Counted from the first letter of the stretch, positions 17,266 through 26,946 are shown. The stretch is DNA of 64,000 nt from Bacteroidota bacterium (GCA_013285905.1 JABDGU010000001.1:1-64000), one strand, 5' to 3'. Numbers and translations are program-made. The notes: generated by a model from the sequence alone, not told the origin.

Positions 17266-18012
17266 ATGCGAAGTATTTTTATAAAAGAGATCAGTTCCTT
17301 CTTCAGCTCGGTGGTGGGCTATGTGGCTGTTATCGTTTTTCTTATTGCCTGCGGGCTTTTTTTATGGGTATTGCCGGATGGCATTATGGACAATGGCTAT
17401 GCCACGCTCGACCAGTTTTTTACTATGGCGCCATGGGTGCTGCTGTTCCTGATACCGGCCATCACCATGCGTTCCTTCTCTGACGAGTTCAGAGGTGGCA
17501 CTATAGAATGGCTGCGGACAAAGCCGCTTACTGACCTGGATATTATTATTGGAAAATACCTTGCCTCACTGGCCCTGGTGGTTTTTGCGCTTTTGCCTAC
17601 ACTTATTTACGTCTATACTATCGGTAATTTATCTATGGTGGACCATAATTTAGACAGCGGGGGTATCATAGGCTCTTATGTGGGGCTTTTGCTGCTGGCG
17701 GCTTCTTTTGCCGCGGTAGGCATTTTGTGCTCGTCGCTGAGCAGCAACCAGGTGGTGGGTTTCCTGATATCGGTGCTGGCCTGTATGTTTTTGTACACCG
17801 GTTTTGCTGCCATCAGCAAGCTGCCCGCTTTTGAGCAGGGCATAGACTATTACCTGGGCATGATAGGGATGTCGTTTCATTACAATTCCATAAGCCGTGG
17901 GGTAGTAGATACTCGTGACCTAGTTTATTTTTTATCAATCATCATTTTGTTTATATCCCTTACGCGCCTGTCTATTAACAGCAGGAACTGGGACACAGCC
18001 AGGCAGGACTAA
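17266..18012 (+). CDS. gldF: gliding-associated ABC transporter permease GldF
   Basis: Inner-membrane permease of the Gld ABC transporter required for gliding in Flavobacterium; 248 residues with six hydrophobic helices. The N-terminus MRSIFIKEISSFFSSVVGY and the loop AITMRSFSDEFRGGTIEWL are typical of the family. The ATG at 17266 removes an 11-codon TTG-started extension. It is followed 10 bp later by gldG. The ATPase gene gldA is not in this window. Confidence 0.9.
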   Translation: MRSIFIKEISSFFSSVVGYVAVIVFLIACGLFLWVLPDGIMDNGYATLDQFFTMAPWVLLFLIPAITMRSFSDEFRGGTIEWLRTKPLTDLDIIIGKYLASLALVVFALLPTLIYVYTIGNLSMVDHNLDSGGIIGSYVGLLLLAASFAAVGILCSSLSSNQVVGFLISVLACMFLYTGFAAISKLPAFEQGIDYYLGMIGMSFHYNSISRGVVDTRDLVYFLSIIILFISLTRLSINSRNWDTARQD

Positions 18013-18022
18013 GGACCGGAAT

Positions 18023-19753
18023 ATGACAATGGAGAAGACATCGACAAAAAGAAAAAAACAACAAAGGCAGGCGCTGCTGCGCGTGTTGATATTGCTGGGC
18101 ATATTAGTATGCCTGAATATGCTGGCATCGCGCTTTCACTATGGGTTTGACCTGACACAGGAAAAACGCTTTACTTTATCACCATCTACCAAGACATTGC
18201 TTGGCAATATGAAAGATGTTGCCGTGGTGGACATTTACCTGACAGGGAAAGTGCCCGCGGGTTTTCAGCACCTGAAAGACGCAACGGCAGAATGCCTGCA
18301 ATCGTTCAGAAGTTATGCAGGCAGCCGCATCATCTTTAAGTTTATAGACCCCGTGGAAGGAAAAACGGGGAAAGAAAAACAGGAAGCCTATAAGCAGCTG
18401 ATGGACAAAAACATTTTTCCCATTAACCTGCAGGCGCAGGGCGACGACAACTATTCTGAAAAAATAATTGTTCCCTATGCACTGGTGCAGTTCAACGGGA
18501 GGGAAATACCCGTGAAACTGATAGAGAATGTGCCGGGCATGTCGCCGCTGGAATTGCTGAACTATTCTGAGACCACGCTGGAGTATAAATTTGCAACGGC
18601 CATACATAATGCGAGCATACCCGACAGGCCATCTGTAGCTTATGTGACAGGCAACGGGGAACCCTTAGGCATCAATACCCTTGATGCTTTGACCACCATT
18701 TCTCATTTTTACCATCTTGATACCATCAACATCAAGCATGGCATATACATATCGAGGGCTTATGACGCTATTATCATCGACAAGCCGATAACTGCTTTTG
18801 ATGACACAGAGAAGTTCAGGATAGACCAATATGTAATGAGGGGAGGGCATGTGTTGTGGATGCTGGACATGGTAAATGCATCACTGGACAGTTTCAGGAA
18901 CTCAGAGCAATTTATAGCGCTGGACCAGGGCCTGAACCTTGATGACATATTATTCAAATACGGTGTGCGCGTAAACGCTGACCTGGTGGAAGATATGGTT
19001 TGTAACCAGTTGCCCGCACCAGTTGACGCGTCTGGGCAAACAACAGGGGGCCTTAATAACTGGATATATTTCCCTGTCATCACCCCCACATCCAAACACC
19101 CAATTGTAAATAATATGAATTCGGTGATGTGCCAGTTTGCCAACAGTATTGATACTGCATCGGGCGGGGACATTAAAAAAACAGTTTTACTAGCCTCATC
19201 CAAATACAGCAGGGTAACACCGGCCCCTGCACGCGTGAGCCTGACGATGATGAAATATGTACCGCCTACAGAAATGTTCAATAAACCCTATAAGCCTGTT
19301 GCCGTGTTGCTGGAGGGAAAGTTCAGGTCTGTTTTCCAGAACCGTTTGAGCCCTTCTTTTTTGAAAGTGCTGAGCGATACGGTCATTAATCACCCATTCG
19401 TACCGGTATGTAAGGAAGATAACAGTATGATCATAGTATCAGACGGGGACATGATGCTGAATGACTATACTGCATCTGCAGGGCCAACGCCTTTGGGCTA
19501 CTGGCACTACACTAAGGATATGTTTGCCAACAAGATATTCCTGCTGAATTGCCTTGAATATCTTACCGACCATTCCGGCCTGCTGGAGGCGCGCTCAAAA
19601 GAGTTAAGGCTGAGATTGCTGGATGCCGGCAGGGTGAAGAAAGAAAAAATGCAATGGCAGATCATCAATATGGGCATACCAATTGCATTGGTGCTGATAT
19701 TTGCATCCTGCTATATTTTCTTCAGGAAAAGGCGTTACGAATCAAAAGGGTAA
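18023..19753 (+). CDS. gldG: gliding-associated ABC transporter substrate-binding protein GldG
   Basis: A 576-residue protein with an N-terminal transmembrane helix (residues ~18-38), a large periplasmic domain and a C-terminal helix (IPIALVLIFASCYIFF) followed by a basic tail. The segment RFHYGFDLTQEKRFTLSPSTKTLL is the hallmark of GldG/IntMem-type ABC proteins. Partner of GldF in the same operon. GldF and GldG are conserved in gliding members, but their transported substrate is unknown. Confidence 0.92.
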   Translation: MTMEKTSTKRKKQQRQALLRVLILLGILVCLNMLASRFHYGFDLTQEKRFTLSPSTKTLLGNMKDVAVVDIYLTGKVPAGFQHLKDATAECLQSFRSYAGSRIIFKFIDPVEGKTGKEKQEAYKQLMDKNIFPINLQAQGDDNYSEKIIVPYALVQFNGREIPVKLIENVPGMSPLELLNYSETTLEYKFATAIHNASIPDRPSVAYVTGNGEPLGINTLDALTTISHFYHLDTINIKHGIYISRAYDAIIIDKPITAFDDTEKFRIDQYVMRGGHVLWMLDMVNASLDSFRNSEQFIALDQGLNLDDILFKYGVRVNADLVEDMVCNQLPAPVDASGQTTGGLNNWIYFPVITPTSKHPIVNNMNSVMCQFANSIDTASGGDIKKTVLLASSKYSRVTPAPARVSLTMMKYVPPTEMFNKPYKPVAVLLEGKFRSVFQNRLSPSFLKVLSDTVINHPFVPVCKEDNSMIIVSDGDMMLNDYTASAGPTPLGYWHYTKDMFANKIFLLNCLEYLTDHSGLLEARSKELRLRLLDAGRVKKEKMQWQIINMGIPIALVLIFASCYIFFRKRRYESKG

Positions 19754-19755
19754 TT

Positions 19756-20817
19756 ATGCGCAAGACGATACTATACATTATTCTTTTGGGAGTGCTCGGA
19801 TACGGGGTTTATTATTTTTTATTTGCTAAGCAGGAAGATGGTTTTCCGGCAAGTGAAGCGGGCTTTGCGGTGAAAGACACTGCATCGATAGGCAAAATAT
19901 TCATTGCGGCACACAATGGCCAGTCGGTGCTGATAGAGCGGACAGACAGCGGTTGGGTGGTGGATAAAAGATATAAGGTGATGAAAAACCCCATTGACAA
20001 CCTGATGAAAATATTGTACCTGCAAACTCCCCTATACCCTGTGCCGAAAAGTATGCACAATAATGTGGTATCGGGTATGGTTGGTAATGGAATAAAAGTG
20101 GAACTGGACAACAGGCAGGGAGAAAAAATGCGTGTGTTTTATGTAGGTGGCGAAAATAAAGATTTTACCGGCACTTATATGCTGATGGAAGGAGCGAAGC
20201 GGCCCTACCTGGTGAGCAAACAAGGCTTCCAAGGCTACCTGGCGCCATTTTATTCATTTCAGGTTACAGACTGGAGAGACAGGACCATTTTTAATCTTAA
20301 GCCGGCAGAAATAAAAAGTATTTCTCTCCAGTATCCCGACAAGCCGCAAAATTCTTTTGTATTAAATAATGAACAGGAAGGCCCGAAACTGGAAACCAGT
20401 AAAGTGCTTTCGCGTAGAGACAGCTTGAACAGGCGCCGTGCAAACACCTACCTGAAATTTTTTGAGAATGTGAATTGTGAAGGCTATGTGGTTGGTTACC
20501 ATGATGTGGACAGCATTATGAAAACTATGCCCAAATATTGCAGCATTGAGCTGAAAGGAAAGGGCGGACAGTACCAACACCTGGACATTTACTGGGCACC
20601 TTTAACACGCAGAAGTAAAAACTTAACAGCCCCATCGGCCGATGTGCCGGAGAATAAATATGATGCGGACCATTTTTACGGAGTAATGAATAATTACCGC
20701 GATACGATAATGTTACAGCGTTTTGTTTTTAAAAAGATATTCCGCACCGCTAACGAATTTTATGAGCCTGACGAAATGCAGCCACTTGAAATAATGCCGG
20801 AAAGCCTGAAAAAATAA
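19756..20817 (+). CDS. DUF4340-like membrane-anchored protein, gldFG-linked
   Basis: A 353-residue protein with one N-terminal transmembrane helix (MRKTILYIILLGVLGYGVYY) and a periplasmic beta-rich domain that repeats the pattern 'ERTDSGWVVDKRYKV'. This resembles DUF4340 proteins, which in many bacteria lie beside GldG-like ABC components. It starts two bases after the gldG stop, so the three genes form one operon and probably one complex. The reading frame is open further upstream inside gldG; the ATG at 19756 is the sensible start. Function unknown. Confidence 0.75.
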   Translation: MRKTILYIILLGVLGYGVYYFLFAKQEDGFPASEAGFAVKDTASIGKIFIAAHNGQSVLIERTDSGWVVDKRYKVMKNPIDNLMKILYLQTPLYPVPKSMHNNVVSGMVGNGIKVELDNRQGEKMRVFYVGGENKDFTGTYMLMEGAKRPYLVSKQGFQGYLAPFYSFQVTDWRDRTIFNLKPAEIKSISLQYPDKPQNSFVLNNEQEGPKLETSKVLSRRDSLNRRRANTYLKFFENVNCEGYVVGYHDVDSIMKTMPKYCSIELKGKGGQYQHLDIYWAPLTRRSKNLTAPSADVPENKYDADHFYGVMNNYRDTIMLQRFVFKKIFRTANEFYEPDEMQPLEIMPESLKK

Positions 20818-20841
20818 ATTTTTGCATAGACGCCTTTTTTG

Positions 20842-23367
20842 ATGAAAAACACGGCAGCACATATCGGGATCAAATTATTGCAGGAGTGGTGCCAGGGAGC
20901 TTGGTTGTGTTTTTTTGAAGATACTGTTATAGAAGACCTTTGCATTGATACCCGCAAAATAGACAGGCCCGCAAGCAGTTTATTTATTGCCTTAAAAACC
21001 AATTTGCGTGACGGACACAATTTTATAGAAGATGCGTACAATAAGGGTGTTCGTAATTTTCTTGTTTCGCAAGTTATTGATGTTGCAGCTTACCCCTCAG
21101 CGAATTTTATACAGGTAAAAGATACCCTCAAGGCTTTACAGCAAATCATAACAGCTTACCGGAAACTATTTGATATACCCGTGATAGGGGTGACAGGCAG
21201 TAATGGAAAGACAATAGTAAAAGAATGGTTGTATCAATTACTTAGTGGTACTTATAATGTGCTGCGAAGCCCCAAAAGTTATAATTCGCAGATAGGGGTG
21301 CCGCTATCTGTTTGGCTGCTGAAACCGGAGCATGAGCTAGCCATTTTTGAGGCAGGGATATCGCAACCCGGGGAGATGGAAAAGCTGGAGCGTATGATAC
21401 TGCCCGGCATCGGGATATTTACCAATATCGGGGAGGCCCACAACGAGGGCTTCTTAAACGTGCGGCAGAAAATAAACGAGAAGCTTGTTTTATTCCGCCA
21501 TGCTAAAAAGCTAATCTATTGCAGGGACTACCCGGAATTGAACGAATGCATAGCCCAATATGCACACCAGGTAAACAGCGCCAATAAACAAAACCCGCAA
21601 CTTGAATTGTTTACATGGTCGCAGAAACACGAGGCCGATCTGCGAATAACAGCACAGGATAAGGAGCAGGCGAAAACTACTATCCATGCTTTATACAAGA
21701 AAAAAGAAATAAACATAACAATACCTTTCAGTGATCCGGCATCTGTAGAGGATGCTATTCATTGCTGGGCGCTGATGTTAATGTTGAACATAGACCAGAT
21801 GAGTATCTCGCAAAGGATGAAAACGTTGCAGCCGGTATCTATGCGCCTTGAGTTGAGGCATGGGATAAATGATTGCACTGTTATTAATGATTCCTACAAT
21901 TCGGACCTCAATTCTTTACAGATAGCACTGGACTACCTGGAGCAGCAAAAGCAGCATATACACCATACAGTAATATTGTCTGACATGTTGCAGATAGGCA
22001 AGCCCGATGCGGAACTATATGAAGAAGTGGCGGCTCTTATTCAGCGCAAAAATGTGCAACGATTTATAGGTGTGGGGCCTGCTTTATATAAGCACCGATC
22101 CCTATTCAGGAAGAATAAGAAGGGCAGAAGTATTTTTTTTAAGAGCACAGATGAGCTAATAAAAAAGTTCCACCTGCTTACTTTTGAAAAGGAAGCTGTG
22201 TTGCTGAAAGGTGCAAGAGCATTTACTTTCGAAAAGATAGGTTTGCTGCTGGAGCAGAAGATACACCAAACTGTATTATCAATTAATTTATCGGCCCTGA
22301 CGCATAACCTGAATGTGTTCCGCTCGCATCTTGCGCCCGGTGTAAAAATAATGGCAATGGTAAAGGCCTTTGCTTATGGCAGCGGTAGTTACGAGATAGC
22401 CCATTTGCTGCAATATACCGGTGTGGATTATTTATCGGTTGCTTATACGGATGAAGGTGTGGCACTTAGGAAGGCAGGCATTACAATTCCCATAATGGTG
22501 ATGAGCCCTGATGCCATATCGTTTGACAGGATGATAGCCTGGAAGCTGGAACCGGAGATATTTAATTTTCAATCGCTGGAAGCTTTTATTCATATCGCCG
22601 AGACATTAGAAGTGAAACAATACCCCATCCACATAAAATTAGATACGGGTATGCACCGCCTGGGCTTTATGCCTGAAGAGTTAGAAGAGCTGTCCTACCA
22701 GCTTGCATCGAGCGCCTGCTTAAAAGTTGCCAGTATATTCAGCCACCTGGCAGCAAGTGAAGACGCAAGTATGGATGCATTTACGCTGCAACAGGCCGCT
22801 GTTTTTGAGGAAATGAGCAATAAGCTGTGGACTGGCTTGCCGGAAAAACCTATGCTCCACCTGGCCAATTCTGCTGCCATTGCAAGGCAGCCACAACTGC
22901 ATTATGATATGGTGCGCCTTGGCCTTGGGCTATATGGCATAGAAGGGAGCGGCATTTTACAGAAAAGGCTGCAGCAGATAAGTACGCTGAAGACGAGTAT
23001 CGCGCAGATAAAAACGGTGCCTGCAGGAGATACCATAGGCTATGGACGAAAGGCGCTTGCCGTTGAAAAGACGCGCATTGGCGTGATCTGTATCGGTTAT
23101 GCCGATGGTTACCAACGTGCCTTGGGTAATGGCAAAGCTCATGTACTGATACATGGCAAAGCTGCGAAAGTGCTTGGCGTGATATGCATGGATATGTGCA
23201 TGGTTGACCTGTCTGAGATCCCGCAGGCAAAAGAAGGCGATGAAGTAATAGTTTTTGGCCCGGGACTGCCTGTTACTCAATTAGCTGAATGGGCGGGTAC
23301 AATACCTTATGAAATTATGACGGGCATCTCGCAAAGGGTGAAGCGGGTGTATGCGAACGAGGATTGA
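20842..23367 (+). CDS. bifunctional MurF ligase / alanine racemase
   Basis: A fusion that makes D-alanine and adds D-Ala-D-Ala to UDP-MurNAc-tripeptide, two steps of peptidoglycan precursor synthesis. Residues ~1-465 are MurF (ATP loop GVTGSNGKT at 116-124; NDSYNSDLNS downstream). Residues ~475-841 are the PLP-dependent racemase (PLP lysine Lys508 in AMVKAFAYGSG, catalytic-type Tyr753 in IGYADGY). This fusion is typical of Bacteroidota. The ATG at 20842 follows a TTG in frame. It lies 24 bp after the gldFG operon and may be co-transcribed. The MurF half may be of reduced activity in some fusions, but its ATP loop is intact here. Confidence 0.95.
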   Translation: MKNTAAHIGIKLLQEWCQGAWLCFFEDTVIEDLCIDTRKIDRPASSLFIALKTNLRDGHNFIEDAYNKGVRNFLVSQVIDVAAYPSANFIQVKDTLKALQQIITAYRKLFDIPVIGVTGSNGKTIVKEWLYQLLSGTYNVLRSPKSYNSQIGVPLSVWLLKPEHELAIFEAGISQPGEMEKLERMILPGIGIFTNIGEAHNEGFLNVRQKINEKLVLFRHAKKLIYCRDYPELNECIAQYAHQVNSANKQNPQLELFTWSQKHEADLRITAQDKEQAKTTIHALYKKKEINITIPFSDPASVEDAIHCWALMLMLNIDQMSISQRMKTLQPVSMRLELRHGINDCTVINDSYNSDLNSLQIALDYLEQQKQHIHHTVILSDMLQIGKPDAELYEEVAALIQRKNVQRFIGVGPALYKHRSLFRKNKKGRSIFFKSTDELIKKFHLLTFEKEAVLLKGARAFTFEKIGLLLEQKIHQTVLSINLSALTHNLNVFRSHLAPGVKIMAMVKAFAYGSGSYEIAHLLQYTGVDYLSVAYTDEGVALRKAGITIPIMVMSPDAISFDRMIAWKLEPEIFNFQSLEAFIHIAETLEVKQYPIHIKLDTGMHRLGFMPEELEELSYQLASSACLKVASIFSHLAASEDASMDAFTLQQAAVFEEMSNKLWTGLPEKPMLHLANSAAIARQPQLHYDMVRLGLGLYGIEGSGILQKRLQQISTLKTSIAQIKTVPAGDTIGYGRKALAVEKTRIGVICIGYADGYQRALGNGKAHVLIHGKAAKVLGVICMDMCMVDLSEIPQAKEGDEVIVFGPGLPVTQLAEWAGTIPYEIMTGISQRVKRVYANED

Positions 23368-23412
23368 TAATGAAAATCCCAGGAAGAGCTATTTCTGATA
23401 ATATTTGTAATT

Positions 23413-24060
23413 TTGGGGAAGAATAAGATAAAATATGAATTACAGGATCTCATTCAGGGAAAGAGCAGAGATAGGGAAGCAAATCCTATCCAGAACATTG
23501 CCGCTTACCTTGGAGCAGGCAAAGCTGCAAGTACAAAAAATGAAACAAAGGAGTACACAAAACAACAAGAAGAAGAGGGATTAATAAATTTTATCAACAG
23601 TAACAACCTGTGGTATGCGCAGGATATCAATGAACCTGATAAAATTGGCGAGGGAGCAGAACAAAAAGTGTACTACTACCCTGAAAAACGTGTTGTAATT
23701 AAATTAAATGATTCAATATTTTTCAGCTATTGGATAGATTATTTTCACAACCTTCTTATTCACAATTATCTTTTTCCTGATACTGCATATACGCTTAGAG
23801 GGTTTAAATTGGTGAATAGTGTGTTGTATGCGGTAGTAGAACAACCACATATTGTCAGCACGGAAGATATTGATCTTGACGATGTAAAAGAATTTCTCAG
23901 GCAGAATGGTTTTGAGAATACCAGGAGAAATGATTACTATAATGATGAACTAGGTATTATTTTAGAAGACTTGCATGATGAAAATGTAATAAGTTCTAAC
24001 AAGGTTCCTTTCTTTGTTGACACTGTCTTTTATATCACAAGTAAGTTTTATGAATCTTAG
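23413..24060 (+). CDS. small protein-kinase-like protein (polyvalent-protein STY-kinase type)
   Basis: A 215-residue protein with the minimal kinase pattern: glycine loop IGEGAEQKVY (78-87), ATP-anchoring Lys97 in VVIK, catalytic loop Asp186-Leu-His-Asp-Glu-Asn191 (LEDLHDENV) and metal-binding Asp203 in FFVD. The compact form resembles the Ser/Thr/Tyr kinase domain found in polyvalent proteins of phages and conjugative elements. The lysine/glutamate-rich N-terminal ~75 residues are unassigned. There is no ATG: the start is a TTG at 23413 (an upstream ATG at 23370 is out of frame and stops early). Substrate unknown. Confidence 0.65.
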   Translation: MGKNKIKYELQDLIQGKSRDREANPIQNIAAYLGAGKAASTKNETKEYTKQQEEEGLINFINSNNLWYAQDINEPDKIGEGAEQKVYYYPEKRVVIKLNDSIFFSYWIDYFHNLLIHNYLFPDTAYTLRGFKLVNSVLYAVVEQPHIVSTEDIDLDDVKEFLRQNGFENTRRNDYYNDELGIILEDLHDENVISSNKVPFFVDTVFYITSKFYES

Positions 24061-24065
24061 CGATA

Positions 24066-24992
24066 CTATAACTTCTGTATCCAGATATTGCCGCCGCGGT
24101 CTTTATAGCATAGAGGCATTTCGCTGAAAACTTCGCTGTGGTGGGTATGCAAATAATCTGAGAATATCTTTATTTCAAAATCTTTATTGTACATCAGGAA
24201 GGCTTTGAGGATGTAGTCTTCGTTCCAGTTCTGGCCCTTATATACCCATTCTTTGGGGTATTCGAAAGGATAGAAGATATCATGGAAATGTATGAGTACG
24301 CCTTTGTTGAGCATTGGCAGTATGTCGAATAGTATCAGGTTTATATCGCTGCCGGTTTTTGATACGTGAGAGCTGTCAATAAAAAGTATATCGTTTGCCT
24401 GCAGTTGGCTGAAAAGAGAAAGATCAATATCCTGAATAGCTGAAATGATAAATGTATTTTCCTCTTTGTCATTGTCCTTTAATAAGGAGTAGAGGCGTTC
24501 TGGTTCTGGTTCTATAAAAGTTAAGTCGAGATCTTTATTGAAACGGTCTTTCATGTCGAGCATCAAAGCAGATGAAAAACCGGAGCCCACTTCTATTATT
24601 CTTTTGGGGTTGAAATGGCGTATCATGGAGTATAATATAACTCCATCGGAATAGGGGTACCAGTTGTTGTCGAAGTAATACCTAAGGTTTTCTTTGCTTT
24701 TTTCTCCAAAAGGAATCTCAGCATAATAAGGTTTAAAATTATCCAACAGTTGCAGTTGACTGTCCGTATTCAGGTCTATGCCTTTTATATCGTTTATCTT
24801 TTTAGGCCCCCAGATAAGTTGCTCGCGTTTTTTTACTTCATTGATAGAGACAATTGATGAGTAAGCATCGCCGGCGGGATAGCGTGCGTTTCTGCTAAAC
24901 TCCATGCCTGTCTCATACATCTGAATGTAGTGTTCGGAGCCGGTGGCAGAGATTTTGGACAATAATGCTAGTAAGGACTTTATTTTTCTCAT
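24066..24992 (-). CDS. class I SAM-dependent methyltransferase
   Basis: A 308-residue enzyme. SAM-binding motif I is IIEVGSGFSSALML, and motif FIEPEPERL marks the acidic ribose-binding end of strand 2. FIDSSHVSKTGSDINL with the later HFHDIFYPFEYP is the pattern of the Methyltransf_24 group, often used for sugar or small-molecule O-methylation. A preceding helical part (residues ~1-100) is family-typical. It is convergent with the kinase-like gene (stops 5 bp apart). Substrate unknown. Confidence 0.87.
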   Translation of the reverse strand: MRKIKSLLALLSKISATGSEHYIQMYETGMEFSRNARYPAGDAYSSIVSINEVKKREQLIWGPKKINDIKGIDLNTDSQLQLLDNFKPYYAEIPFGEKSKENLRYYFDNNWYPYSDGVILYSMIRHFNPKRIIEVGSGFSSALMLDMKDRFNKDLDLTFIEPEPERLYSLLKDNDKEENTFIISAIQDIDLSLFSQLQANDILFIDSSHVSKTGSDINLILFDILPMLNKGVLIHFHDIFYPFEYPKEWVYKGQNWNEDYILKAFLMYNKDFEIKIFSDYLHTHHSEVFSEMPLCYKDRGGNIWIQKL

Positions 24993-25177
24993 GTAATTGT
25001 GCAGAAGGTGCGCAAATTTAAAGTTAATTTTAATCTATTGAGATTTTGTTTTTGCAGGAAAAGAGTAAAAGGCAACGCAACACGTCTGACGACCAAGGGT
25101 CGACTGATGGGTACTCAAATAAAATAACAGAGGGAAACCCTGTTCCGGATCTCCCTTGTAGAAAATATTTTATGATG

Positions 25178-26044
25178 CTATTGCATGACTATTGTCTTAG
25201 CAGTGCCGTAGAAATGAGCATTCCCCATCCTGATAAGGTACATTCCATTATGCAGGTTCAGATCATTGATCATATAGGTGGCGGGGCCTGCGTGCGCGAT
25301 TATGGTTTCTTTATGAACTTCGCGACCCATCATATCGTACACAGCAATGTCATAGAGCCCATTTTCTTTGGCGTTATAAGATAAGATTATGGATGAGGGG
25401 CTACTATTGCCAAGGACAGTAAGAGGAAGATATGTTTTTTCCCTGTTTACTTTAGTAACATCCAAAGGGGTGCCTGTTAAAAGTACATTGTCAAGGTACC
25501 AGGTATTAGCGATGGTATTGGACGAAGTGTATCTGAAAGCAAAATAGAAAGGACTACCCTTAAAAGAACTCACATCAACCTGGTGGGTAACCCAACCTGC
25601 CACATCAGCAAGAGCAAGCGGAGGATTTGCAGAGTCTGAGGGAGCAGCACTATTCAGGACAGAATCATAAGGCATGAAACCAAGAGTACTAAGGCTATTA
25701 ATATTTTGGTCAGTCTTAGTGTCAAATTGAATATAAACATTGCCTACATAATTGTGAATATCCAGTTTAGGTGTAATAAAGAAAGCCGTGTCTTTGTGGT
25801 TGAGGCCAACGTAATAGCCTGTGCAGAACATACCGCCAGTACCAAACTCCCCATTTGTTGGTGTACAATGCCATGCAAGGCTATCCGTATTTGCAATAGA
25901 GTTTTGTTCAGTCCATCCGTTAGGGTAATACTGGCCTTGGGTGGGGCAAAAAGTGCCATTGAAGTCCTCATTTAATGAAGTTAACTGTGCATGGGCAGAA
26001 AATGTGATAAACGCCAGTAATATGAATATTTTTATCTCTTTCAT
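25178..26044 (-). CDS. T9SS-secreted protein, jelly-roll domain plus type A sorting domain
   Basis: 288 residues with signal peptide ending SAHAQ. The mature part begins LNEDFNGTFCPTQGQYYPNGWTE, a start shared by 'choice-of-anchor J' jelly-roll domains (DFxG...P.GW), with the matching WYLDNVLL near its end. The last ~80 residues form a T9SS C-terminal sorting domain (YDIAVYDMMGREVHKE, LHNGMYLIRMGN). It is probably exported through the outer membrane by the T9SS and attached to the surface or released. Confidence 0.82.
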   Translation of the reverse strand: MKEIKIFILLAFITFSAHAQLTSLNEDFNGTFCPTQGQYYPNGWTEQNSIANTDSLAWHCTPTNGEFGTGGMFCTGYYVGLNHKDTAFFITPKLDIHNYVGNVYIQFDTKTDQNINSLSTLGFMPYDSVLNSAAPSDSANPPLALADVAGWVTHQVDVSSFKGSPFYFAFRYTSSNTIANTWYLDNVLLTGTPLDVTKVNREKTYLPLTVLGNSSPSSIILSYNAKENGLYDIAVYDMMGREVHKETIIAHAGPATYMINDLNLHNGMYLIRMGNAHFYGTAKTIVMQ

Positions 26045-26343
26045 GAGTGTGTTTTTTGGTCGTAAATATTTTCCTTACTGATTATTCGCTTCATGCAATT
26101 TAAGTAAATAAACGCTGCATGAAAATTTCGCCAAAGGCATTTATTTAATAAGAATATGTATTGTATTGTGCTTAAAAAATAAACCAAACCCAAGTTCGGC
26201 TATACACAAAGACGATATTTATGGGCTAAATGTTAGAACTTTAGAAAAATATTTTCAGAAAGCTAACATTTAATTTCCAAGTTGCGTCTATGGTATTGAG
26301 AAAGTACCTAAGACGAACCGATGAAGCAAATATTTACTGAGCG
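26045..26343. promoter_or_regulatory. divergent control region with a 10-bp inverted repeat
   Basis: Region between the T9SS cargo gene (minus) and the ECF sigma gene (plus). It contains TAAATGTTAG (26227-26236) and its exact inverse CTAACATTTA (26263-26272), 26 bp apart, about 70 bp before the sigma start. A candidate operator or cruciform; no TAnnTTTG box is evident next to the sigma gene. Confidence 0.55.
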
Positions 26344-26928
26344 TTGTCAGAATTAAAAAACATAAGCAGCCAGTTGTCCCATGCGGAAAAGAGTTTGTCA
26401 GGCCATAGTGAATTAAGCGTGCTGATAAATGATTGTATCGCTCAATCCCGTAATGCGCAGAAAAAGCTTTATGACCTTTACTCGCCTGCGGCTTATGGGA
26501 TAATAAAAAGGTATATGTATGGCAATGATACAGCTGCCCAGGAGGTATTGAATGATGCGTTCTTTAAAATATTTACCAAACTGGACCAATATTCGTTCCA
26601 GGGGGCATTTGAAGGCTGGATAAGACGCATAGTAGTGAATACACTGATGGATCATTTAAGACGAAATATTAAAAATGATCAAAATTTTAAGGAAGTGCAG
26701 CCGGAAGATGCGTACGTGAACAGTGAAGGGGTGGAAAAGATGTCGTATAAAGAATTGTTAGTATTAGTGAATAGTTTGCCAGACTTACAGCGTGCCGTGT
26801 TTAACTTGTTTGTTTTTGAAAATTATTCGCATAAAGAAATTGCAACATTCCTGGATATAAACGAGAATAACAGCAGATGGCACCTGAACGATGCCAGAAG
26901 AAGATTGAAGGAGAAGTTAATATTATGA
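26344..26928 (+). CDS. ECF-type RNA polymerase sigma factor
   Basis: 194 residues with region 2 (AAQEVLNDAFFKIFTKL, then FEGWIRRIVVNTLMDHLRR) and region 4 (LPDLQRAVFNLFVFENYSHK, a helix-turn-helix through EIATFL to RRRLKEKL). It would direct RNA polymerase to a specific regulon. The start is TTG at 26344: the codon before it is a stop, and the next Met is inside region 2. The neighbouring 604-residue trans-envelope protein starts 18 bp after its stop and probably controls it. Confidence 0.88.
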   Translation: MSELKNISSQLSHAEKSLSGHSELSVLINDCIAQSRNAQKKLYDLYSPAAYGIIKRYMYGNDTAAQEVLNDAFFKIFTKLDQYSFQGAFEGWIRRIVVNTLMDHLRRNIKNDQNFKEVQPEDAYVNSEGVEKMSYKELLVLVNSLPDLQRAVFNLFVFENYSHKEIATFLDINENNSRWHLNDARRRLKEKLIL

Positions 26929-26946
26929 TTGCTCAACAGAACTGAA

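Noticed and set aside
19654-19755. Longer N-terminus for the DUF4340-like protein
   Set aside because: The extension lies inside gldG, and the ATG at 19756 gives a proper membrane anchor directly after the gldG stop.
25046-25384. 112-codon plus-strand frame
   Set aside because: Most of it is opposite the sorting domain of the 25178-26044 gene, which has a signal peptide and conserved motifs.
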